Notes under the pieces: generated by a model | The model's database searches: none | Seen by the model: only the letters and a program-made list of their open reading frames with translations | What the model was told of the DNA's origin: nothing | Translations under genes and position numbers: made by a program | Assembly: GCA_035651715.1 (NCBI GenBank) | Contig: DASRFD010000053.1 | Span: forward strand, 10,666-74,665 | Source of the DNA: Nevskia sp035651715 | Lineage (GTDB): Bacteria > Pseudomonadota > Gammaproteobacteria > Nevskiales > Nevskiaceae | Direction of reading: 5' to 3' | DNA length: 64,000 nt | Shown here: positions 27,633 to 34,300 of the stretch, piece after piece | How the letters are laid out: each line of letters starts with the position of its first letter | Numbering within the stretch: position 1 is the stretch's first letter

Positions 27633-28784
27633 ATGGCCCAGCCCCAACACCTGCATGGCCGCGACATCGGCGGCGAGCGCAAGGACGGCGCACCGCACGA
27701 GCTGCAGCCGACGCCGCGCCAGCGCTACGACGCCGACCTGAAGAAGGAGGGCTTCGTCGCCGACGCGGCCCAGGCCCATGCGGTGGACGCGCTGCAGAAG
27801 GTCTACGACGAGCTGGTGCAGAATCCGCCGAAGCGGCGCTTCGGCAGTTCGCGCCTGACCTATCCCAAGGTGCCGGGCCTGTACCTGTGGGGCGGCGTCG
27901 GCCGCGGCAAGACCTACCTGATGGACGCCTTCTACGACGCGCTCCCGTTCAGCCGCAAGCGGCGCACGCATTTCCACCGCTTCATGCTGGACGTGCACGA
28001 GCGCCGCAACCGCTATCCCGACGAGCAGGACCCGCTGGCGCGGGTCGCCGAGGAGATCGCCGAGAGCACCCGCGTGCTGTGCTTCGACGAGTTCTATGTC
28101 TCGGACATCGCCGACGCCATGATCCTCGGCCGCCTGTTCGAGTTCCTGTTCAAGCGCGGCCTCACCCTGGTTGCCACCAGCAACGTGGCGCCGGACCTGC
28201 TGTACAAGGACGGACTGCAGCGCGAGAACTTCCTGCCCGCGATCGAGCGGCTGAAGAGCAACTGCACCATCCTGAACGTCGACGGCGGCACCGACTACCG
28301 CCTGCGCGCCCTGCACGGCGTGCAGCTGTACCTGCACCCCTGCGACGGCACGGCCATGGCGGCGCTGGGCGAGCGCTTCTACGCGGTGGCGCCGCACGGG
28401 GTATGCGAGCGCACCGAGCTGACCATCAACGGCCGCCCGATCGCCGCGCGCTGCGTCGCCGAGGGCGCGGCCTGGTTCGACTTCCATGAGCTCTGCGACG
28501 GTCCGCGCGGCGCCGCCGACTATATCGAGCTGGCGCGCACCTACCACACCGTGGTGCTGTCCTACGTGCCCCTGCTCACCAGCGACGACGACAATTCGAC
28601 CCGGCGCTTCATCAACCTGGTGGACGAGTTCTACGACCGCGGCGTCAAGTTGCTGATTGGCGCCGAAGCGCCGATGCAGGAGCTGTACCTGGGGACCAAG
28701 CTCAGATTCGAGTTCGAGCGGACAGTTTCCCGGCTCATCGAGATGCAGTCGGAGGAATACCTGGCCAAGCCGCACCTGACCTGA
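27633..28784 (+). CDS. zapE: Cell division ATPase ZapE (AFG1 family)
   Basis: This 383-aa AAA-like ATPase has PGLYLWGGVGRGKTYLMDAFYD (Walker A at about residues 88-95), the Walker B-type LCFDEFYVSDIADAMILGRL and sensor TSNVAPDLLY. It ends SEEYLAKPHLT. ZapE associates with the division ring and is needed under stress; the mitochondrial relative is AFG1/LACE1. Its last 61 bases, including the first two bases of the stop codon, recur as a perfect copy downstream at 28871. It follows plsC closely. Confidence 0.93.
   Translation: MAQPQHLHGRDIGGERKDGAPHELQPTPRQRYDADLKKEGFVADAAQAHAVDALQKVYDELVQNPPKRRFGSSRLTYPKVPGLYLWGGVGRGKTYLMDAFYDALPFSRKRRTHFHRFMLDVHERRNRYPDEQDPLARVAEEIAESTRVLCFDEFYVSDIADAMILGRLFEFLFKRGLTLVATSNVAPDLLYKDGLQRENFLPAIERLKSNCTILNVDGGTDYRLRALHGVQLYLHPCDGTAMAALGERFYAVAPHGVCERTELTINGRPIAARCVAEGAAWFDFHELCDGPRGAADYIELARTYHTVVLSYVPLLTSDDDNSTRRFINLVDEFYDRGVKLLIGAEAPMQELYLGTKLRFEFERTVSRLIEMQSEEYLAKPHLT
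28722..28782 (+). repeat. 61-bp direct repeat, copy 1 (3' end of zapE)
   Basis: This is identical over 61 bases to 28871-28931. The copy encodes the last 20 residues of ZapE and runs to the first two bases of the TGA stop. Confidence 0.95.
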
Positions 28785-28793
28785 GGGCGCCCT

Positions 28794-28880
28794 GGGAAAC
28801 TGTCCCGGCAACGACTCCCGCACCCACATGATCGCCAACAGCGGCGATCATGGCACCGTGTCGTCGTTGCACAGTTTCCC
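28794..28880 (+). repeat. Palindromic insert between the two copies of the zapE 3' end
   Basis: The outer arms are GGGAAACTGT (28794-28803) with GCAACGAC (28808-28815), matched by GTCGTTGC (28863-28870) with ACAGTTTCCC (28871-28880). An inner perfect hairpin pairs CATGATCGCC (28827-28836) with GGCGATCATG (28843-28852). The right outer arm is the first ten bases of repeat copy 2. Confidence 0.85.
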
Positions 28881-28931
28881 GGCTCATCGAGATGCAGTCG
28901 GAGGAATACCTGGCCAAGCCGCACCTGACCT
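28871..28931 (+). repeat. 61-bp direct repeat, copy 2 (duplicated zapE end)
   Basis: This is a perfect copy of 28722-28782, offset by 149 bp. It ends in TAG rather than TGA when read in the zapE frame. It is non-coding here because the first stop has already been passed. Confidence 0.95.
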
Positions 28932-28946
28932 AGTACGCTCGGGTAC

Positions 28947-28975
28947 GAAGGCGCCGGCGCAGGCGCCTTCCTTTC
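28947..28975 (+). terminator. Terminator after zapE and its duplicated end
   Basis: The arms GAAGGCGCC (28947-28955) and GGCGCCTTC (28962-28970) pair around a 6-base loop, and CTTTC follows. Further on are two TTTACATT direct repeats (28982-28989 and 28992-28999) in an A+T-rich stretch that probably holds the next promoter. Confidence 0.75.
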
Positions 28976-29052
28976 AATTGCTTTACATTCCTTTACATTG
29001 CCCCTGCTTTCTCTTAAAACTTCCGCATAATCAATAAAACGATGAGGGGACA

Positions 29053-30342
29053 ATGATAGGGACGGCGCCGGCCTCGAACCGCAGGCTCTCCAGGGCAATG
29101 GTGGTGGCGATCCTGCTGGCCGCCGACGGCGTCCTGATCGTCCTCGACAACCTCACCGGACCGTTCCTGCCCTTTACGGTGTTCTATATCGCGCTGATGT
29201 ACTTCGCGATGACCCGCGTCGGCAGCACCTGGGCCTATCTGATCGCGCTGCTCTCCTCCGGCGGCCGCACTTATGTGATCAGCCAGTCCCTGTTGAACGG
29301 CGCGCATCCGGGCTTCATCGCCTGGCAGTTCGCCACCATCTTTTCAGTGCTGGGCCTGATCTGTTTCCTGCTCGACCGCCGCAGTTATCGTCCGCGCGGC
29401 CGCCACGCCGCGGCGGCCGGCCCTGCCGCGGACGAACGGCGGCAGGCGACGGAAGAAGCGCCGAGCCGCCGCACCTCCCTGCTCACCGGCCAGACCGACC
29501 GCTATATCTCGCTGATGATCCTGGTCAGCCTGGGCTTCCTCGCCGCCTTCGTGCCCTGGATCCGCAGCTCGAATGCGCCGGAGCCCTACTGCATGAACCC
29601 GGGCAACGGCAAGATCATCGAAAATCCGCAGACCGCCCGGCCGACGCAGGCCGACGTCGTGATGCGCACCAAGGTGCTGCTGCTGACCATCGACGACGGC
29701 CCCCACGACTTCGACGCCGACGCCTCGATTCTCGACACCCTCGACCGCCACCTGGCGAAGAGCATCTGGTTCATCACCTGCCGCGCCTTCGACCCGGCGA
29801 TCGACCCGCACGCGGACCGCAACCTGCAGACCCTGCGGCGCCTGGTCAAGGACGGACACATCATCGCCAATCACGGCTACAACCATCTGGAGCTGGGCAA
29901 GTTGCAGCAGCAGGACCCGCAGCGCATGCAGCGGGAGATCACCCAGTGCAGCGCGGCGATCCGTAACGCCGTCGATGTCCATCCACTGTATTTCCGCGCG
30001 CCGTTCGGCGACTTCCCGCCGGAGTCGATCCACGTCGCCGCAAGCGACGGCATGTCGGTGATGCGCTGGAACGCCAGCTTCGACAGTCTGTTCCAGTTCC
30101 GGCGCGGCACCGAGAACCAGGCGGTGACGGTGCCCGCAGCGGCCATGAAGAACTTCGTCGACCAGCTGCAGAACGGCGACATCGTCCTGATCCACGACAC
30201 CCGCCGCAGTGCCAACAATCTGGAGGCTTTCCTGAGCCTGGCCGAGCAGAAAGGCTTCACTTTCGTCCTGCCGGGCCACCGCTTCTCGGACGAGGCGCTG
30301 GCCGAGGCTGTGCCGCGCCTGGGCGACGAGCACAACGATTGA
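29053..30342 (+). CDS. Membrane-anchored polysaccharide deacetylase (NodB homology)
   Basis: This 429-aa protein starts with a membrane region of several helices (about 15-110), a polar linker, and another helix near 155-175. The NodB catalytic domain follows (about 205-420). Its motifs are LLTIDDGPHD (catalytic Asp and metal Asp), NHGYNHLEL (metal His pair), YFRAPFGDF and, near the end, IVLIHDTR. Such enzymes remove acetyl groups from peptidoglycan, chitin-like or exopolysaccharide chains in the periplasm. The multi-helix N-terminus is less common than a single anchor. The substrate is unknown. Confidence 0.88.
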   Translation: MIGTAPASNRRLSRAMVVAILLAADGVLIVLDNLTGPFLPFTVFYIALMYFAMTRVGSTWAYLIALLSSGGRTYVISQSLLNGAHPGFIAWQFATIFSVLGLICFLLDRRSYRPRGRHAAAAGPAADERRQATEEAPSRRTSLLTGQTDRYISLMILVSLGFLAAFVPWIRSSNAPEPYCMNPGNGKIIENPQTARPTQADVVMRTKVLLLTIDDGPHDFDADASILDTLDRHLAKSIWFITCRAFDPAIDPHADRNLQTLRRLVKDGHIIANHGYNHLELGKLQQQDPQRMQREITQCSAAIRNAVDVHPLYFRAPFGDFPPESIHVAASDGMSVMRWNASFDSLFQFRRGTENQAVTVPAAAMKNFVDQLQNGDIVLIHDTRRSANNLEAFLSLAEQKGFTFVLPGHRFSDEALAEAVPRLGDEHND

Positions 30343-30410
30343 GCGCCAGGTCGGGGATGGGCTCTAATACGGAGCCCACCGCCGCCTGGCGGCTCCCCCG
30401 GACTCCAGCC

Positions 30411-30740
30411 ATGCCGAAGAATGCCCTCCTGCTCGGCGCCGCGACGCTTGCCTTGAGCGCCTGCGGCACCCTCTACACCACCAGCCACGACTGGCGCCTG
30501 CCCGGCGGCCTGGCGCAATACACCATCACGGCGACGATGGATGTGGGCCTGCTCGTGTCCGACGCAAGCATCGCCGTCAACGGCCGCCAGGTTCTCACCG
30601 GCCAATCCTTCTTCTGGTCCGACCAGATCGCCATGGAGGGCACGGTGGACAACCTGCCGATCACCGCGCTCTGCGACAAGGGCAGCAAGCGCTGCGAGGT
30701 CAGCATCGCCGGCCTCCACGCGGCGACGCTCAACTTTTAG
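30411..30740 (+). CDS. Small putative lipoprotein
   Basis: This 109-aa protein starts MPKNALLLGAATLALSACGTLY, a signal peptide with lipobox LSAC (Cys at residue 18). A mature beta-rich domain of about 90 residues follows. One Cys pair (LCDKGSKRC) may form a disulfide. I do not recognise a family. The start at 30411 is chosen for the signal peptide; the earlier ATG overlaps the deacetylase end. It may be co-transcribed with the deacetylase gene 68 bp upstream. Confidence 0.7.
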   Translation: MPKNALLLGAATLALSACGTLYTTSHDWRLPGGLAQYTITATMDVGLLVSDASIAVNGRQVLTGQSFFWSDQIAMEGTVDNLPITALCDKGSKRCEVSIAGLHAATLNF

Positions 30741-30787
30741 CCCGTCTCTCCCGGGTGCTTGCGTCCTGCGTCTCGCAGGCTTATCAT

Positions 30788-30803
30788 TCAACCATATGGT
30801 TGA
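30788..30803. promoter_or_regulatory. Perfect 16-bp palindrome over the start codon of the ArsR gene
   Basis: TCAACCATATGGTTGA is a perfect palindrome, and the ATG at 30796 is its centre. A dimeric ArsR-type repressor bound here would block its own transcription or translation start. The autoregulatory role is inferred from position and symmetry. Confidence 0.65.
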
Positions 30804-31134
30804 TTTATACGACACCACGTTCGCCGCACTCGCCCACCCCACGCGCCGCGACATCCTGTCGCGCCTGCGCCGGGGCGAAGCCACGGTCGGCGACCTCGCC
30901 GGTGCTTACGACATGTCGCTCAACGCCGTATCCAAGCACCTCATGGTGCTGGAAAAGGCGCAGTTGATCCGGCGGCGCATCGAATGGCGGGTGCACTACA
31001 TCAGCCTCAACCCCGCGCCCCTGCAGGCCGCGGCCGGCTGGCTCGAAACTTATCGCGCCTTCTGGGAGCGGAGCCTGGACGGTCTGGAGGAATACCTCGC
31101 ACGCAAGAAAGGAGAAAACAAGCATGGAGCATGA
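30796..31134 (+). CDS. ArsR-family winged-helix repressor
   Basis: This 112-aa protein has an ArsR-type DNA-binding domain: FAALAHPTRRDILSRLRRGEATVGDLAGAYDMSLNAVSKHLMVLEKAQLI, then the wing RRRIEWRVHYISL. No metal-binding Cys pair is visible, so it belongs to the SdpR-like group that is paired with SRPBCC proteins. The gene overlaps the downstream SRPBCC gene by 11 bases, indicating coupled translation. The palindrome at its start is the likely operator. Confidence 0.9.
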   Translation: MVDLYDTTFAALAHPTRRDILSRLRRGEATVGDLAGAYDMSLNAVSKHLMVLEKAQLIRRRIEWRVHYISLNPAPLQAAAGWLETYRAFWERSLDGLEEYLARKKGENKHGA

Positions 31135-31558
31135 GCTGAGCCTCACTCGTGTTCTCGCCGCTTCGGCGGAGGACATCTACGACGCCTGGCTGGACCCGCG
31201 GGCCGTCGCCGAATGGATGCGTCCGATTCCCGGCGGCCACACTGAGGCGAGCTGCGATCCACGCGTCGGCGGCAGCTTCCTGATCACCATGCACGGCAAC
31301 GGCACCCGCTACCCTACCCGCGGCGAATACCTGCGCCTGGAGCGGCCGCACCTGCTGGAATTCACCTGGCACCCGGACGGGGATGAGCGCTGGAAAAGCA
31401 TCGTCAGCGTCACGCTCCGCGAGCTGGGCGCCGGACGCACCGAGCTGACGCTGCGCCACCGCCGCTTCCCCAGCGCGGACATGGCGGACGGCCACCGCGA
31501 AGGCTGGAGCCGCGGCCTCGACAGCCTGGCCGCCTGGCTGGTGGCCCGCACGCCTTGA
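31124..31558 (+). CDS. SRPBCC (AHSA1-like) domain protein
   Basis: This 144-aa protein shows the START/Bet v1-like fold typical of this operon. It starts LTRVLAASAEDIYDAWLDPRAVAEWM and has GGSFLITMHGNGTRYPTRGEYLRLERPHLLEFTW, with the C-terminal helix MADGHREGWSRGLDSLAAWL. The family binds small hydrophobic ligands, and the ligand here is unknown. It is coupled to the ArsR gene (11-base overlap) and followed by the GFA gene 17 bp later. The three probably form one regulated unit. Confidence 0.9.
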   Translation: MEHELSLTRVLAASAEDIYDAWLDPRAVAEWMRPIPGGHTEASCDPRVGGSFLITMHGNGTRYPTRGEYLRLERPHLLEFTWHPDGDERWKSIVSVTLRELGAGRTELTLRHRRFPSADMADGHREGWSRGLDSLAAWLVARTP

Positions 31559-31575
31559 TCACGGAGAGAAAAATC

Positions 31576-31995
31576 ATGCACAAGACCTACCATGGCAGCT
31601 GCCACTGCGGCGCAGTGCGCTTCGAAGCCGACTTCGACCTCGCGCGCGGCACCAACAAGTGCAACTGCTCGATCTGCAGCAAGTCGCGCACCTGGTTCGC
31701 CATCGCGCCCGGCAACGGCCTGCGCGTGCGGCAGGGACAGGATGCGCTCACCGAATACCGCTGGACGCCGCCGGGCAAGCCCGAGCCCTTTCTGCACTTT
31801 TTCTTCTGCAAGACCTGCGGCGTGCGCACCTGGGCCAGCGGCGACCACCCGCAGCTCGGCGGCCTGTTCCACGCCGTGTCTGTCGCCGCGCTGGATGACG
31901 TCGACGCGGACGAGCTGGCGGCGGCGCCGGTGAACTATGTCGACGGCCGCAACGACCGCTTCGACCAGGTGCCGGCGGACGTGCGGCTGCTGTAA
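31576..31995 (+). CDS. GFA-family (glutathione-dependent formaldehyde-activating-like) protein
   Basis: This 139-aa protein has the zinc-binding cysteines of the GFA/CENP-V fold: GSCHCGAVRFE near the N-terminus, CNCSICSKS around residues 34-42 and FFCKTCGVRTW near residue 76. The family includes proteins that speed up S-hydroxymethylglutathione formation, but most members are uncharacterised. The start at 31576 follows a GGAGAG ribosome-binding site; the ATG at 31555 lies before that site. It is the last gene of the ArsR unit. Confidence 0.9.
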   Translation: MHKTYHGSCHCGAVRFEADFDLARGTNKCNCSICSKSRTWFAIAPGNGLRVRQGQDALTEYRWTPPGKPEPFLHFFFCKTCGVRTWASGDHPQLGGLFHAVSVAALDDVDADELAAAPVNYVDGRNDRFDQVPADVRLL

Positions 31996-32012
31996 GCCGG
32001 GCGGGACCGGCG

Positions 32013-32050
32013 AAAAAAAGAAAGAGGGCCGGATCGCCCGGCCCTCTTTC
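32013..32050. terminator. Bidirectional terminator between GFA and Ser-rich lipoprotein genes
   Basis: The arms GAAAGAGGGCCGG (32020-32032) and CCGGCCCTCTTTC (32038-32050) pair perfectly around a 5-base loop. On the minus strand a run of T (A7 at 32013-32019 on the plus strand) follows, so it works best for the minus-strand gene. Confidence 0.85.
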
Positions 32051-32067
32051 GCATCGGCTGCGCGCCG

Positions 32068-34029
32068 CTAGCCGCCGGCGTAGACGTCCATTCCATCCAC
32101 CGTGCTCACCGCCTTGAGCGAAGCGGCGGTCTGTGCGTCGGCGAAGTAAGCGTCCTGGTCCGGACCACCGGTGTGCTGCACCTGGGCGAGGATGCCAATG
32201 TACCGGCCGATGCCGAAACTTTCGGCGAACTGGCAGTTGTCGATCGCCCCGAGGACGCCGGCGGCGACGCCGGTCGAGGAAGTGACGCTGGTCAGGGTAT
32301 GGGTGCCGGAACCGCTGCTGGCATTGGTGACGACGTCGCGCAGCACCGCGACCGGGGCGGTCTTCGACGTGATCTGCACGTTGGCGATGTCGGGGCTGTC
32401 CACCTCGCCCGCCCACTGCGCATTGGCGGTGGAGCTGGCGCCGCTGGCGTCGTCGTGGATCAGCAGCGCGCTGGCGTTGCTGCCGCCGGTGCCGTTGACG
32501 GTGACGTTGATGTAGACCAGGCCGCTGGAATCGACCGTCTGCAGACGCGCGTTGGTGATGGTGGTGCCGCTGGTGCCGCTCGTCTGCAAGGGCGTTGCCA
32601 CCACGTTGGAGGCGCTGTTCGGCACCGAGAAGATCAGGCCGCTGTTGCTGGAGTTGTCGCTGGCCGAGCCGACCACGCGCAAGTTGTTGGTGAGCGCCAG
32701 CTGGTCGATGATCAGTCCGCCGGTCAGCGTGGTCATCAGCGTCGCCGTGCCCGCGGTGGTGATGTTGCGGCCGATGCGCAGCAGCAGGTTGCCGTCGGGG
32801 AAGAAGAAATTGTTGGCGTTGGCGGTGCTGTTCTTGAAGCCCTGCGGCTTGCCGTTGACGAAGGTGTACAGCGGGCCGGCCAGAGTGCCGGCGCTCACGT
32901 CATAGCGGAACAGCTGGTAGCTGCCCTGCCCGTTCGGCTCGTAGGCGAAATAGATCACGCTGAGGCCCGCCTCGGCGACCTTGGCCTCGGTGCCGCTGGC
33001 GGTGGTGGCCAGCGTCACCGGCGTGGCGAAATTCACATCGCGGTGCTGCAGCGTCAGGGTGCCGTCGCCGTTCTTCACGCCGTCGAGGAAGCCCTTGATC
33101 GCGCCGCTGCTGTCGTGCAGCGCCAGCGCGCCCTGCAGGCCGGCCACAGCCACGCCGCCGGCGCTCGCCGCGGTGCTGAGCTTGACGGCCACGTAGGTGT
33201 CGTCGCCGTCATAGCAGGTGCCGTTGGTGCCGGGCAGGCCGACCAGCAGCCAGCCGTTCAGCGGATTGGCGAAATCCGCCAGATCCACGGACTCTCCGCC
33301 CTGGAAGCCGCAGGCGTTGGCGATGCTGGAAACCTGCACCGGGACATGGCTATGACCCGGCACCGTGTCCGCCGTAAAGAGCTTGCCGCCCTTCAGGTAG
33401 GCCACACGCACGCTGTGGATGGCGGTCACCGCGCCGGTGACGCTGTTGACGGTGCCGGTCTCGAAGCCGCCGAAGACGTTGGCGTCGTCGGCGTTGCCGC
33501 TGGACGAGGGCGGCGCCGTGAGGCCGCTGTCGACCAGCTGGGGATTGGTCCCCGCGGTGGGACTGTTGTTGGAAGTCACCGCCGCGGTCGGATCAAGCAG
33601 CACCAGCTTGAGATCGCCGGTCACCAGCGGCAGCAGGGAGGTGGCGCCGCCCGAGGACGAGGCACCGCCCGAGGAAGAACTGCTGGAGGAAGCACCGCCC
33701 GAAGAAGAACTGCTGGACGAGGCGCCGCCCGACGAAGAGCTGCTCGACGAGCTGCTCGAAGACGAGGAGCTGCCGCTGGAGGAACTGCTCGACGACGAGC
33801 TGCTCGACGAGGCGCCGCCGGAGGTGCCGCCCGAGGAGCTGCTGCTCGACGAGCTGCTGGACGAAGAGCTGCCCCCGGACGAGGAGGCCCCGCCGGAGGA
33901 ACTGCTCGACGAGGAGCTGGACGAACTGCTGCCGGACCCGCCGTTGTTGTTATTGTTGTTGTCGCAGGCGGTGAGCGAGAACAGCGAAATCACGGCCGCG
34001 GCAAGCGCGGCGCGGGTCGAGGCGATCAT
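32068..34029 (-). CDS. Lipoprotein with a long Ser/Gly low-complexity tract
   Basis: This 653-aa protein has a signal peptide and lipobox SLTAC (Cys at residue 22), followed by six Asn. About 100 residues of almost pure Ser with GGAS interruptions follow (about 30-135). The rest is a folded domain rich in Gly, Thr, Val and Asn, with many short beta-strand-like segments. Two Cys pairs (NACGFQ...GTCYDGD and a late NCQF) may be structural. The Ser tract is a flexible spacer of the type seen in surface lipoproteins of environmental bacteria. I do not recognise the C-terminal family. It is likely an outer-membrane or surface protein. Confidence 0.8.
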   Translation of the reverse strand: MIASTRAALAAAVISLFSLTACDNNNNNNGGSGSSSSSSSSSSSSGGASSSGGSSSSSSSSSSSSSGGTSGGASSSSSSSSSSSSGSSSSSSSSSSSSSSGGASSSSSSSGGASSSSSSSGGASSSGGATSLLPLVTGDLKLVLLDPTAAVTSNNSPTAGTNPQLVDSGLTAPPSSSGNADDANVFGGFETGTVNSVTGAVTAIHSVRVAYLKGGKLFTADTVPGHSHVPVQVSSIANACGFQGGESVDLADFANPLNGWLLVGLPGTNGTCYDGDDTYVAVKLSTAASAGGVAVAGLQGALALHDSSGAIKGFLDGVKNGDGTLTLQHRDVNFATPVTLATTASGTEAKVAEAGLSVIYFAYEPNGQGSYQLFRYDVSAGTLAGPLYTFVNGKPQGFKNSTANANNFFFPDGNLLLRIGRNITTAGTATLMTTLTGGLIIDQLALTNNLRVVGSASDNSSNSGLIFSVPNSASNVVATPLQTSGTSGTTITNARLQTVDSSGLVYINVTVNGTGGSNASALLIHDDASGASSTANAQWAGEVDSPDIANVQITSKTAPVAVLRDVVTNASSGSGTHTLTSVTSSTGVAAGVLGAIDNCQFAESFGIGRYIGILAQVQHTGGPDQDAYFADAQTAASLKAVSTVDGMDVYAGG

Positions 34030-34262
34030 AGCCGTGTATCTCCCCCAGACATCGATAGAGCGCAGCGTCCCTTACCGATGAGCCAGCTTTTTCTGTAGTG
34101 CGAAGCGGGTTGCTTCCCTATCCACCGCGCCGCCGGCTTGGCCACACCTCACCGTCGAGGGTAACAGAAAATCGCCCGGGCGAAACATGAACGCGGCCGC
34201 AGCTTTCAAAAGGATTACGGATTGGTCCAAGCCCCTGCTGCCCGGCCCTTCCCCGCTGGGAG

Positions 34263-34294
34263 GCGGCCCCTTCCGGATCAAGGGAAGGGGCCGC
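34263..34294 (-). terminator. Hairpin after gdhB (minus strand)
   Basis: The arms GCGGCCCCTTCC (34263-34274) and GGAAGGGGCCGC (34283-34294) pair perfectly, just past the gdhB stop on the minus strand. No strong T run follows, so it may stall polymerase or protect the mRNA end rather than terminate alone. Confidence 0.55.
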
Positions 34295-34300
34295 TCCGGC

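Noticed and set aside
33640..33935. Repeated short units that might look like a CRISPR array
   Set aside because: There are no regular repeats and spacers. The pattern is degenerate Ser/Gly codons in frame with a good lipoprotein gene.
33419..34081. Glu/Leu/Pro-rich open frame on the plus strand
   Set aside because: It is antisense to the Ser tract of the lipoprotein gene; the repeat pattern only mirrors the Ser and Gly codons.
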